DNA of 64,000 nt from a bacterium (GTDB lineage: Bacteria > UBA4055): assembly GCA_029559475.1 (NCBI GenBank), contig JAKQBN010000021.1, positions 10,345 through 74,344 on the forward strand, written 5' to 3'. The notes below the pieces were generated by a model. That model saw only the letters and a program-made list of their open reading frames with translations. It did not search any database and was not told the origin of the DNA. The translations under genes and the position numbers were made by a program. Shown one piece after another: positions 1 to 8,120 of the stretch; the first letter of the stretch is position 1; each line of letters starts with the position of its first letter.

Positions 1-4
1 CTTC

Positions 5-1171
5 CTATGAATGAAGTTTATCGACCATGTCAAGTTTTTCCCACGCAAAACCGTCCCTTCCGAAATGTCCGTAAGCTGCCGTTTTTTTGAACACCGGCTT
101 TCTCAGTTCAAGCTTTTTAATTATCCCTTTCGGTGTCAGATCGAAATGCTTTCTTATAAGTTTAACGATCTCTTCGCCTGATATCTTTCCTGTCCTGAAA
201 GTCTCGGCCATTATTGAAACGGGCTCGGCAATTCCGATCGCATAAGCTAACTGTATTTCCAGCTTCTGTGCGAATCCTGCAGCCACTAGATTCTTGGCTA
301 TGTATCTTGCCATGTATGCGGCCGATCTGTCTACTTTAGTGGAATCTTTACCGCTGAAAGCTCCACCTCCGTGTCTTGCGTATCCGCCGTAGGTATCAAC
401 AATGATCTTTCTGCCTGTGAGTCCCGTGTCTCCCATCGGCCCGCCGGTTACGAATCTGCCTGTCGGGTTGATATATATCTTATAATCGCCTTTAACAAGC
501 TTCTTCGGGATCACGGGTTTTATAACTTTTTCTATAACTTCCTTTTCAATTTCCGCGTGCTCTTTCTTGAGCTGAGCCGCTGTGGGTTTTTCTCCGCCGA
601 AAAGAGGATCATGCTGGGTCGAGATCACGACCGTATCGATCGAATCAGGTTTCCAGTCTTCATAATTTACTGTAACCTGAGACTTTCCGTCAGGCCTTAA
701 AAATCCGATCGAACCATCTTTTCTGCATTTTGACAGCTGTTTAGTAAGTTTATGCGCCATTACTATCGGAAGAGGCATGAACTCGGGAGTTTCATCGCAG
801 GCGAATCCGAACATCATTCCCTGATCACCGGCACCGTCCCTGTCTACGCCCATAGCGATATCCCCGCTCTGCTGATCTATCGTTGAGATCACGCCGCAGG
901 TATTATAATCGAATCCTTTATATGAATGGTCGTATCCGATTTCCTTTATCGTATTCCTGACAAGACCGGGTATATCCACGTATGTCTTTGTGGTCATTTC
1001 ACCGCCGACCACGACAAGACCTGTAGTTACAAATGTTTCTATTGCGACCCTGCTCGAAGGATCGTCTTTGAGTGCCGCATCGAGCACTGCATCCGAAATC
1101 TGATCAGCTATTTTATCGGGATGTCCTTCCGTTACCGATTCGCTTGAAAATAAAAAATTGCCGTATTTCAT
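5..1171 (-). CDS. metK: S-adenosylmethionine synthetase
   Basis: Makes S-adenosylmethionine from methionine and ATP in the cytoplasm. The 388-residue product has normal family length and looks complete; its stop lies at the window edge. Visible signatures are GHPDKIADQ near residues 16-24, [10 protein letters not shown] near 113-122 and the glycine-rich GGGAFSGKD loop in the C-terminal third, all hallmarks of MetK. It starts 24 bases after the outer-membrane protein gene at 1196-1834 and is probably cotranscribed with it. That spacing leaves no room for a SAM riboswitch directly upstream. SAM is also the cofactor of the lysine 2,3-aminomutase encoded further along. Identification is very secure. 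Confidence 0.97.
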   Translation of the reverse strand: MKYGNFLFSSESVTEGHPDKIADQISDAVLDAALKDDPSSRVAIETFVTTGLVVVGGEMTTKTYVDIPGLVRNTIKEIGYDHSYKGFDYNTCGVISTIDQQSGDIAMGVDRDGAGDQGMMFGFACDETPEFMPLPIVMAHKLTKQLSKCRKDGSIGFLRPDGKSQVTVNYEDWKPDSIDTVVISTQHDPLFGGEKPTAAQLKKEHAEIEKEVIEKVIKPVIPKKLVKGDYKIYINPTGRFVTGGPMGDTGLTGRKIIVDTYGGYARHGGGAFSGKDSTKVDRSAAYMARYIAKNLVAAGFAQKLEIQLAYAIGIAEPVSIMAETFRTGKISGEEIVKLIRKHFDLTPKGIIKKLELRKPVFKKTAAYGHFGRDGFAWEKLDMVDKLHS

Positions 1172-1195
1172 CGTGTTAACCCTTTTAAAAAGTTA

Positions 1196-1834
1196 TTAAT
1201 TGAAGAAGAACCTTACGCCTAATCTTGAAAGTATTCCGCTCATGTCGTATTCTCTTTCTACCGTCATGCTGGTTCCGCCTATATCGTCCTCGTAATCATA
1301 GCTCGGTTTGGAATAATGATACGCAATTTCACCGAATACTTCGGATCTCTGGCCGAGATTATAGATAGCACCGCCGCCCAGCCTCCAGTTGAAATCGAAA
1401 GCAAGTTCAGACTCCTCACTTATGTCATCCTGATTATAAGTATTGTATGAAGCGTACAGCATCTCCGCTCCCAAAGCTCCTGTCGCGAACCATTTAATTT
1501 TATCGTTGAAAGGGAATTTTGCAGTTACGGCCACCATAAGCGGAAAATCATATATTGTAGTCTTGCTTAATTTTACAAGATCATCAGCCGAAAGACCCGG
1601 AATTTCCTCATATTCGCCTTTCGCATCTTTGTCTTCAAATTCCTTTTTAAACCAGTCAAGGCTTAGAGAAACATCCAGATTCGTATCGATATGAAGCCCG
1701 TATTCAACACCGAGATCGAATCCTCCGTCGCAGGCCTGAGGAAAGAACATTCCAGCTTTGATCGAACCGATCTTCTGCTGACCGTAAAGCGTAAAAGCCG
1801 CAAATACGGCAGCGATTAAAAAATACTTTTTCAT
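1196..1834 (-). CDS. small outer-membrane beta-barrel protein
   Basis: Hypothetical 212-residue exported protein. It begins with a clear signal peptide (Lys-Lys, then a hydrophobic stretch to about residue 18, cleavage likely near YG-QQ). The rest is rich in alternating aromatic and polar residues typical of barrel strands (for example the repeated 'FDLGVEYGLHI' and 'RLGGGAIYNLG' type strands), and it ends in the aromatic sequence RFFFN, close to a barrel C-terminal signal. It is about the size of an eight-stranded barrel. A strong ribosome site (AAGGAGG) precedes the ATG and a promoter lies at 1859-1886. Function is unknown; an outer-membrane-protein-beta-barrel (PF13505-like) assignment is an inference. 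Confidence 0.75.
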   Translation of the reverse strand: MKKYFLIAAVFAAFTLYGQQKIGSIKAGMFFPQACDGGFDLGVEYGLHIDTNLDVSLSLDWFKKEFEDKDAKGEYEEIPGLSADDLVKLSKTTIYDFPLMVAVTAKFPFNDKIKWFATGALGAEMLYASYNTYNQDDISEESELAFDFNWRLGGGAIYNLGQRSEVFGEIAYHYSKPSYDYEDDIGGTSMTVEREYDMSGILSRLGVRFFFN

Positions 1835-1858
1835 TGTAACCTCCTTATTACGATCGTA

Positions 1859-1886
1859 AATATAACAATTTTAAAGCGCAAGTCAA
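1859..1886 (-). promoter_or_regulatory. sigma-70-type promoter for 1196-1834 (and metK)
   Basis: Read on the minus strand, TTGACT (1886-1881), a 16-base spacer and TATATT (1864-1859) lie just upstream of the ATG at 1834. The match to -35/-10 consensus is good. Confidence 0.6.
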
Positions 1887-1907
1887 AGCATTTTGCCTTT
1901 GTTTGAA

Positions 1908-2261
1908 CTATTTGTTTGCATCAAAGTTCGCTTCAGCGGAAACATATTCGATATTTTTGATCGCTGAAGGCTTTTTTACCGTTACCCACCCTGATCTAAT
2001 AACGGGATAACTTTTTAAAAGATCAACGATTTTTTCCGCAAGTGTTTCAAGCAGGTAATACCTTTGCTCCTTCGCCGTTCTGATAATTTCCGCTACTATA
2101 GCCGAATAATCAGCAGCATACTCCAGTTTGTCCGTTCCGGCGGCTTTATCCGAATCATAGTCGAACTCGATGTCTACAAGGATCCTCTGATGACTGTTCC
2201 TTTCGTGATGCTGAGTACCTATAACTGCCTGTATTTCGATCCCTTTTACTGTAATTTTCAT
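1908..2261 (-). CDS. folB: dihydroneopterin aldolase family protein
   Basis: A 117-residue protein of the FolB/FolX fold, the usual size for the family. It cleaves or epimerises dihydroneopterin (or its triphosphate) in folate or tetrahydromonapterin synthesis. Family marks are the N-terminal 'VKGIEIQAVIGTQHHERN' strand-loop with Glu20, the 'LLETLAEKIVDLL' helix, and Lys-Lys-Pro in 'VTVKKPSAI' near residues 94-102, which carries the active-site lysine. It follows an SDR-type reductase and folE on the same strand, so it belongs to a pterin operon. Whether it acts as FolB (folate) or FolX (monapterin) cannot be decided from sequence, because folK and folP are not in the window. Confidence 0.88.
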   Translation of the reverse strand: MKITVKGIEIQAVIGTQHHERNSHQRILVDIEFDYDSDKAAGTDKLEYAADYSAIVAEIIRTAKEQRYYLLETLAEKIVDLLKSYPVIRSGWVTVKKPSAIKNIEYVSAEANFDANK

Positions 2262-2272
2262 AACTTTTCCGC

Positions 2273-2998
2273 TTATTTTAAACTTTCACCGCCATCAACG
2301 TAAATGATCTCGCCTGTGATGAAATCGTTTGAAATCAGGAATTTAACCGTGCTGATAATATTATCCGTACTCCCCTTCTTTCCTAACGGTATTTTCGATT
2401 CGAGCCTTCTGACATATTCCTCGTCCTCCGATTTCCCGGGCAGAATAAGGCCGGGACATATCCCATTTGAACGGATAGAAGGCGCGAATTCAAGCGCGGC
2501 GAACCTCGTTAATTCCAGTAGTGCCATTCTCGAAATTATATATGACGTGTATGTATTCTGATACTTTGAAGTTTTTGTATCCATAAAATTGATAATATTG
2601 CCTACTCTGCAGTATCTTGCGAATTCTTTTGAAAGAAAGAACGGCGCTCTGTAATTAACGGCCGTCATCTCGTCAAAATCTGAGGGCGTTGTCTCTCTGA
2701 TCTCTGATCTTTTAAAGACAGATGCCGAATTTACGAGCACGTTTAGATACGGATATTCTGAAAATGCGGCTTTAACGAGCTCTGTAATAAAATGCACGTC
2801 CTTGAGATCGCCTTTGAATATTGAGCAGCTTCTTCCGGCCGATCTGACCGCCTTTTGGGTGGCTATGGCTTCTTTTTCAGAAGTGTTGTACTGGATCGCA
2901 ATATCATAACCCGATTCCGCCAGAGATACAGCTATACCAGCTCCTATCCGCTTCGCTCCGCCGGTTATTAGCGCGGCTTTTTTTAACGAAGGATTCAT
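2273..2998 (-). CDS. SDR-family pteridine reductase-like protein
   Basis: A 241-residue short-chain dehydrogenase between folE and folB. The nucleotide-binding loop reads TGGAKRIG (residues 12-19), the Arg-containing form seen in FolM and PTR1 pteridine reductases that prefer NADPH, followed by 'GYDIAIQYNTS'. The NAG-type motif is 'VLVNSAS'. The catalytic YxxxK is altered: the sequence is Y153-I-I-S-R157, so the usual lysine is arginine (codon AGA at 2530-2528). By context it should reduce dihydropterin or dihydromonapterin, but the Lys-to-Arg change makes activity uncertain. It starts 4 bases after the folE stop and ends 11 bases before folB, so it sits in one operon. Confidence 0.8.
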   Translation of the reverse strand: MNPSLKKAALITGGAKRIGAGIAVSLAESGYDIAIQYNTSEKEAIATQKAVRSAGRSCSIFKGDLKDVHFITELVKAAFSEYPYLNVLVNSASVFKRSEIRETTPSDFDEMTAVNYRAPFFLSKEFARYCRVGNIINFMDTKTSKYQNTYTSYIISRMALLELTRFAALEFAPSIRSNGICPGLILPGKSEDEEYVRRLESKIPLGKKGSTDNIISTVKFLISNDFITGEIIYVDGGESLK

Positions 2999-3002
2999 TT
3001 CT

Positions 3003-3569
3003 TTATTTCCTTATCAGACTTAAAAATTCTGATCTGGTCGCGCTGTCCTCTATGAAGCTACCCAGCATGCATGAGGTCGTCATAACCGAATTCTGCTTTT
3101 CAACGCCCCGCATCATCATACACAGATGCTGAGCTTCTATCACAACGCCGACTCCTTCCGCCGAAGTATATTTCATCACCGTTTCCGCTATCTGGCGCAC
3201 AAGATTTTCCTGTATCTGCAGCCTTCTTGAATAAACATCTACTATCCTGGCGATCTTTGATAGGCCTAGAACTTTTCCGGATGGTATATACGCCACGTGG
3301 CATTTTCCGAAAAAGGGAAGCAGATGATGCTCGCAGAGAGAATAAAGTTCGATATTCTTTACGATCACCATATCGTCATTATCAGTCGAAAATACAGCGC
3401 CGTTGATAATTTTATCAATGTCCTCTTGATATCCTTTGGTCAAAAATGCGAATGCTTTCGCGGCTCTGTAGGGTGTCTTAACAAGACCTTCTCTTTTGCT
3501 GTCTTCACCCAGCTCTGATATAATCTTATCAAAAAGACCGTTCAGTTTTTTAATTTTTCCTTCTTCCAT
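3003..3569 (-). CDS. folE: GTP cyclohydrolase I
   Basis: Converts GTP to 7,8-dihydroneopterin triphosphate, the first step of folate and other pterin pathways. The zinc and catalytic signatures are intact: '[18 protein letters not shown]' in the middle, '[19 protein letters not shown]', and '[12 protein letters not shown]', which supplies the second zinc cysteine. The ATG at 3569 is chosen because GGAGG lies 8 bases upstream; an in-frame TTG at 3584 overlaps that ribosome site and would add five residues. The product is then 188 residues, the normal FolE length. It is first gene of the folE-SDR-folB unit with its own promoter at 3594-3622. Confidence 0.95.
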   Translation of the reverse strand: MEEGKIKKLNGLFDKIISELGEDSKREGLVKTPYRAAKAFAFLTKGYQEDIDKIINGAVFSTDNDDMVIVKNIELYSLCEHHLLPFFGKCHVAYIPSGKVLGLSKIARIVDVYSRRLQIQENLVRQIAETVMKYTSAEGVGVVIEAQHLCMMMRGVEKQNSVMTTSCMLGSFIEDSATRSEFLSLIRK

Positions 3570-3593
3570 ATTCAGTACCTCCAAATTGCGTTA

Positions 3594-3622
3594 AATATAA
3601 CATATTTATCCGTTAAAGCCAA
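3594..3622 (-). promoter_or_regulatory. promoter of the folE operon
   Basis: Minus-strand TTGGCT (3622-3617), 17-base spacer, TATATT (3599-3594), placed about 25 bases before the chosen folE start. The divergent hprK gene begins at 3711; no clear promoter for it was recognised. Confidence 0.55.
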
Positions 3623-3710
3623 AATTATTATTTTATTTGTATTATTATGTTGTTTTAAGGATCGATCGTGTTTAAATTTCAGTTGAATACTTCAGAGGAG
3701 TATTAGTATT

Positions 3711-4685
3711 ATGAAAAAAAGCCTGACGGTAAATATTTTCTTTAAGGAAGTTCAGAACGAGCTGAAGCTTAAACCTATGACAGACATATCGTTTTCCGAG
3801 TCCCGCATGATAGAGCGCCCCGGATTAAACAAACCGGGACTTGCCCTGACCGGGTATTTCAAGGATTTCAGCTGGGCGTGCCTTCAGCTTCTGTCAGAAA
3901 CCGAGATCAGCTTTATAAACGACCAGTTTAGCGATAAGAACACCAAAGACATTAAAAAGCTGTGCGATTTTCCCGTACCCGCCTTCATCATAATCAGCAG
4001 AAAGAAAATAGACCAGAAATTTTTAGATCTGTGCTCTGAAAAAAAGATCCCCGTTTTCAGGAGTACTAAAACTTTCAATGAACTTTTTGAAACGGTAAAC
4101 AATTATCTCGACGATTATTTTGCGCCGTCTACACAGATACACGGCACACTTGTCGATGTTTATGGTACTGGGCTTCTTATAATGGGAAGAAGCAGCATCG
4201 GAAAAAGCGAGATAGCTCTCGATCTGGTGGAAAGGGGACACAGACTTGTAGCCGATGATGTTGTAACACTTCAGAAAAAAGATGACAACGTTCTGATGGG
4301 GAAAAGCGGCGGGGGATATACTCCTTTTATGGAAATAAGGGGTCTGGGCATACTGAACGTCAAAGAGATATTTGGAACAAGAGCGATAAGGATGCAGAAA
4401 AGAGTCGAGCTTGTGATCCAGCTTGAAGACTGGAAAAAGGAAGTGGAATACGAAAGGCTCGGTATCGAGGACGATTCTATCAAGATCCTTGATGTAGATC
4501 TGCCCAGAATAAAACTTCCGATATTTCCCGGAAAGAACATAACCGTGATCGCGGAAACTATTGCTCTTAACCTTCATCTCAAGGTTTACGGTTACAACGC
4601 TGGGAAAGAATTTAATAAACTGCTTCTCAAAAAAATGAAGAATCAGCAAAGGCTTACGCAGTATTTAAAGAAAGATTATGAATAA
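3711..4685 (+). CDS. hprK: HPr kinase/phosphorylase
   Basis: A 324-residue bifunctional kinase/phosphorylase that modifies a serine on HPr. The N-terminal half is the mixed alpha/beta domain. The catalytic half contains HGTLVDVYG (His144), the P-loop GRSSIGKSE (159-167), 'DDVV' and the signature 'EIRGLGILNVKEIFG', all typical of HprK. It overlaps the next gene, an EIIA-Man-like protein, by 8 bases. In Gram-negative bacteria this pairing belongs to regulatory PTS systems lacking sugar permeases. No HPr or EI gene is in the window. GAGGAG lies ten bases before the ATG, slightly far. Confidence 0.92.
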   Translation: MKKSLTVNIFFKEVQNELKLKPMTDISFSESRMIERPGLNKPGLALTGYFKDFSWACLQLLSETEISFINDQFSDKNTKDIKKLCDFPVPAFIIISRKKIDQKFLDLCSEKKIPVFRSTKTFNELFETVNNYLDDYFAPSTQIHGTLVDVYGTGLLIMGRSSIGKSEIALDLVERGHRLVADDVVTLQKKDDNVLMGKSGGGYTPFMEIRGLGILNVKEIFGTRAIRMQKRVELVIQLEDWKKEVEYERLGIEDDSIKILDVDLPRIKLPIFPGKNITVIAETIALNLHLKVYGYNAGKEFNKLLLKKMKNQQRLTQYLKKDYE

Positions 4686-5061
4686 CAAGATGCTCATAGT
4701 TACGCACGGTCTCCTCGGATCGGCACTGATCGATGTAGCAGGAAAAATAATCGGCGACTTTGAAACAGGCTGCCTAACAGCCATATCGAACGAGAATCTG
4801 TCAACCACAGAACTGGCCGGCAGAATACGTTCGGCTACCGAATCAGATCCGGATTCATTTTACATTCTAGCGACAGACTTTCCGGGCGGCAGCTGTTTTA
4901 TAGCATCGAGAAAAGTAGCATCGGCCAGCGGAAGGATAATGTCAGTGTCCGGCCTGAACATTTCTATGATCTTATCATTTCTTACGAAAAGAGAACTTTA
5001 TCCGGGAATGCAGCTCGTCGAAATAATTAAAACGGATGGTAACAGGGCGATCTTATCATGA
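4678..5061 (+). CDS. PTS EIIA-Man-type phosphocarrier
   Basis: A 127-residue EIIA domain of the mannose/fructose class. The phospho-accepting histidine is His10 in 'MLIVTHGLLGSALID', and 'DFPGGSCFIASRKVA' matches the conserved 'D.FGGSP' region of the fold. It is a stand-alone domain with no IIB, IIC or IID partner nearby. It overlaps hprK upstream by 8 bases and the DUF3108 gene downstream by an ATGA junction, so expression is likely coupled. Its probable role is signalling rather than sugar uptake; that is inferred from context. Confidence 0.88.
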   Translation: MNNKMLIVTHGLLGSALIDVAGKIIGDFETGCLTAISNENLSTTELAGRIRSATESDPDSFYILATDFPGGSCFIASRKVASASGRIMSVSGLNISMILSFLTKRELYPGMQLVEIIKTDGNRAILS

Positions 5062-5834
5062 AAATGCTTATCAACTCATTACTTATCTTTATTACAGCGG
5101 CCGTTATACCGCAGCAGTCTGTTCCTGAAAGCGCTTCAAAAAAGATCGAGTATCCTTTTAAAAATGCTGAACATCTTCATTTCGAGGTCAACTACGGGAT
5201 AATGCTCGCAGGATATGCGACAATAGAAGTCCTTGAAGATATTAATTTCAAAGGAAGGGACTGCTTTATCTTCAAAACTACCGCGAAATCAAGACGGGCT
5301 TTCGACTGGATCTTTAAGGTCAGGGACTGGACCATGTCATACTTCGATAAAGAAAGAGTCCATTCACTCAAGTTTGAAAAACAGTTAAGAGAAGGAAGTT
5401 ATGAAGTTGATATAGATATCGATTACGATCAGACTGAACACAAGGCTTATTATTTCCGAGAGAGAAAAGGCAAAAAAAATAAAAGCGCAGTTATAAACAT
5501 ACCTGAAAATGTAATGGACCCTCTTTCAGCTCTATTTTATGTCAGAACGAAAGATCTGAAGATCGGTGATGAGATAATAATACCGGCTACGGACAATAAA
5601 AAAGTTTATGATATAAAAGTCATCGTTCATAAAATAGAGACCGTTGAAGTACCTGCAGGAAAATTTAAATGTTTCGTTGTCGAGCCCGTGATGGCTGACG
5701 GCGGAATTTTTAAAAAAGACGGAAAAGTGATGGTATGGCTGACTGCAGACAAAAAGAAAATGCCGGTTAAAATGGAAACAAAAATTTATATAGGTTCTAT
5801 CGTAGCTGAACTTGACTGGTTCGTTTCAAGGTGA
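5058..5834 (+). CDS. DUF3108 exported protein
   Basis: A 258-residue protein with an N-terminal signal peptide (hydrophobic residues 3-17) followed by one DUF3108 domain. The domain is recognised from 'LHFEVNYGIMLAGYATIEV' in the first strand, 'WIFKVRDWTMSYFD', and the late 'VEVPAGKFKCFVVEP' segment. DUF3108 proteins are predicted periplasmic or outer-membrane-associated beta-rich proteins of unknown function. It begins inside the stop of the preceding gene (ATGA) and is followed 8 bases later by lpxK, so a cell-envelope role is plausible but unproven. Confidence 0.8.
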   Translation: MKMLINSLLIFITAAVIPQQSVPESASKKIEYPFKNAEHLHFEVNYGIMLAGYATIEVLEDINFKGRDCFIFKTTAKSRRAFDWIFKVRDWTMSYFDKERVHSLKFEKQLREGSYEVDIDIDYDQTEHKAYYFRERKGKKNKSAVINIPENVMDPLSALFYVRTKDLKIGDEIIIPATDNKKVYDIKVIVHKIETVEVPAGKFKCFVVEPVMADGGIFKKDGKVMVWLTADKKKMPVKMETKIYIGSIVAELDWFVSR

Positions 5835-5842
5835 GTTTATAG

Positions 5843-6886
5843 ATGCTGTTCACGGAAAATAAATACATCGGGATAATCCTGGTCATCCTGTTTTTACCTT
5901 TTACGATCATATACTGGATGGTCGTGACTGTTAGGCATTTTTTTTATGATATTGGAATCTTAAAACCATATACGGCAGATATCTTTACGGTTTCTGTCGG
6001 GAACATCACTGCAGGCGGTACGGGTAAAACGCCGACGGTGATAGCGATAGTTAATGCATTGAAAAATAACGGTTTTAAACCATTTGTAGTAACTCGCGGT
6101 TACGGAAGAAAAAGCTCCGGCAGACTGATGATCGACGAAAAATCCACTGCTTCAGAATCCGGCGACGAGCCTATTACCATATTCAGAAAAACAGGCGTAC
6201 CTGTTGTTTGCGATAAAGACAGGTTGTCAGCCGTAAACAGTTTCGGAAATGGCTTTAACATCGCTGTTCTGGATGACGCTTTTCAGCATAGAAAAATTAG
6301 AAAGAACCTTGACATTGTCCTGATCGACGAGAGCAGATTTTTGGGATGCGGGCTGCTTCTGCCGTCCGGAATCTTACGGGACAACGTATCAAGATTATAC
6401 AAATGCGATCTGATCGTACTCTCAAAAGTAAATGATATCCGCTCCGTTTCTGTGAAAGAAAAGATAACCCGTCTTAAAAAATACGGTAAAAATATTCTTG
6501 TTTCGAAAATGGAACCGTCAAAAATCTCAAACGGAACAAAAGAAGCTACGTTCGATTCTATAAAAGATAAAAAAATATCACTTTTCTGCGGAATAGCAGA
6601 CGCCCGGTCTTTTTTAGATCTGTTCAGACAGAATCAGGTGATCAGTAAAATAACATTCAGTGATCACTATTTTTACACAGTCAGCGATTTTGAAGCTCTT
6701 AGGAAACTGAAAAAAGATTCGGACATGATCATAACCACGTATAAGGATTTTGTTAAACTCCCGCCGGAGTTAGTACGTGAAACAGGTATTTATTATCTGG
6801 ACATAGATCTGAGTTTTTACGATTCAGAGCTGAACAGTTTAGATATTGCCGGTTTTATAAGAGGTTTTTTTGAAAGAGCAGAATAA
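5843..6886 (+). CDS. lpxK: tetraacyldisaccharide 4'-kinase
   Basis: Phosphorylates the 4' position of the lipid A disaccharide precursor at the inner membrane. The 347-residue protein has an N-terminal membrane helix (about 10-30), the LpxK P-loop in 'GNITAGGTGKTP' (about 53-64), 'VVTRGYGRKSSG', and 'LDDAFQHRKIRKNLDIVLID', a slight variant (Ala for Gly) of the conserved DDGFQHR segment. Its presence shows the host makes lipid A. It is the fourth gene of a plus-strand operon and overlaps the next gene by 17 bases. Confidence 0.94.
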   Translation: MLFTENKYIGIILVILFLPFTIIYWMVVTVRHFFYDIGILKPYTADIFTVSVGNITAGGTGKTPTVIAIVNALKNNGFKPFVVTRGYGRKSSGRLMIDEKSTASESGDEPITIFRKTGVPVVCDKDRLSAVNSFGNGFNIAVLDDAFQHRKIRKNLDIVLIDESRFLGCGLLLPSGILRDNVSRLYKCDLIVLSKVNDIRSVSVKEKITRLKKYGKNILVSKMEPSKISNGTKEATFDSIKDKKISLFCGIADARSFLDLFRQNQVISKITFSDHYFYTVSDFEALRKLKKDSDMIITTYKDFVKLPPELVRETGIYYLDIDLSFYDSELNSLDIAGFIRGFFERAE

Positions 6887-8120
6887 TAAATATCTGACCG
6901 ATCTGATCGATAAATGTACGAACTGCGGCAACTGCAGGATCATCTGTCCTGCCTATAAATACACGGGTGAGGAGATCTATTCCACCAGGGGAAGGATCAA
7001 TCTGATCAAAGGTCTTGCGAACGAAGAGCTTCATCCTTCTTCCGAGATGAAAAACCTCCTGTCCGTTTGTCTTAACTGCAGACAGTGCCTGAGATACTGT
7101 CCGGCAGAAGTAGAATACTTCAGCATTATCAGATACGCGAAGAACAGGATCAGAAACAGAAACTGGATGTTTGACATCATTACTTTTTTCACTGAAGGGC
7201 TTTTCTCGCATAAGCACGCTACATCAGAGATGTTCTTTTCAGCGACCGGGCTTTTCAGAAAATTGATATATAAAAATAACAAGCTTAATTTTATAGGCAG
7301 GTTCATGGGCAGATCCGCAAAATTACGCCCTGTAACAGACATCCCCTCTATTGCTAGAAGAAACTTTTTTGAAATGGGTATCCGTCATAAGCTAAATAAC
7401 GGCAGAGACATTAGGACAGCTCTGTTCACAGGCTGCGGCGGCAAATATTTATATCCCGAAGCTGCCGACAGATTCGTGATGATCCTGAGGTCTAACGGTA
7501 TTGAAACTCTTATCCCTAAAGAACAGGTCTGCTGCGGAAATCCCCTTTCGTATAAAGGACTTTTAAAAAAATCTGAAAATGTTCTTAAAAAAAATGCTGA
7601 AGTCTATAATCAGCTCATTGGATTGAACTGCATAGTCAGTTTATGTTCTGATGCCGTGATCGCTTTTAAAGAAAGATCCGATTCGGGTAAAGAACCAAAA
7701 TTCCGTTTTCCTGTATTGAACTGGCTCGATTTTCTTTTGCAGAATAAAATTCAGGTGATCCCCGAATATGAGAATTCAATAATTTTCCATTCATGCCCCA
7801 AATGCGGCGATTTTAAGGTTTATGAAAATTTCATAAAAAATATCTATTCGGATTATACAAAAATACCTGAATTTACTCATGATTACTGCGGGAGCACGGA
7901 GCTTCTTGACAGGTCGAATCCGGGACTTAGAGATCAGATAACAAGAGATTTCTGCGAAATGAACGGCATCAAAGGTTACTCTTACATAGCATGCTCTTCA
8001 TTTGAATGCGTTGACCATCTTAACGCGTATTTTCTAAGAAATCAATTGAGTGTAAAAGCTATCCATTTTGTTCAGGCTTTGAGACCTGCCCCCGTTAACG
8101 ATACTAGTGCGGGAACATAG
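6870..8120 (+). CDS. two-cluster Fe-S protein with CCG domains (GlcF/LutA-like)
   Basis: A 416-residue ferredoxin-like redox protein. Residues 16-26 and 67-77 each form C-x2-C-x2-C-x3-CP for two [4Fe-4S] clusters. The remainder has two cysteine-rich domains of the heterodisulfide-reductase/glycolate-oxidase type: 'FTGCGGKYLYPEA', 'CCGNPLSYKG', 'FHSCPKCGDF' and 'DYCGSTELLD'. The usual partner would be an FAD subunit; none is adjacent, though a flavoprotein with its own cysteine clusters lies at 57942. The start is TTG, supported by AGAGG just upstream, and overlaps lpxK. Its 3' end overlaps the convergent decarboxylase beta gene by 17 bases. Substrate is unknown. Confidence 0.8.
   Translation: MKEQNNKYLTDLIDKCTNCGNCRIICPAYKYTGEEIYSTRGRINLIKGLANEELHPSSEMKNLLSVCLNCRQCLRYCPAEVEYFSIIRYAKNRIRNRNWMFDIITFFTEGLFSHKHATSEMFFSATGLFRKLIYKNNKLNFIGRFMGRSAKLRPVTDIPSIARRNFFEMGIRHKLNNGRDIRTALFTGCGGKYLYPEAADRFVMILRSNGIETLIPKEQVCCGNPLSYKGLLKKSENVLKKNAEVYNQLIGLNCIVSLCSDAVIAFKERSDSGKEPKFRFPVLNWLDFLLQNKIQVIPEYENSIIFHSCPKCGDFKVYENFIKNIYSDYTKIPEFTHDYCGSTELLDRSNPGLRDQITRDFCEMNGIKGYSYIACSSFECVDHLNAYFLRNQLSVKAIHFVQALRPAPVNDTSAGT

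Noticed and set aside
371-700. Plus-strand reading frame inside metK
   Set aside because: Shadow of a well-conserved gene on the other strand; no ribosome site and no recognisable protein.
1172-1195. Possible SAM riboswitch upstream of metK
   Set aside because: Only 24 bases separate metK from the gene before it, so there is no room for one.
4023-4649. Long minus-strand frame of 208 codons inside hprK
   Set aside because: Antisense to a gene with all HprK motifs; composition unlike a real protein.
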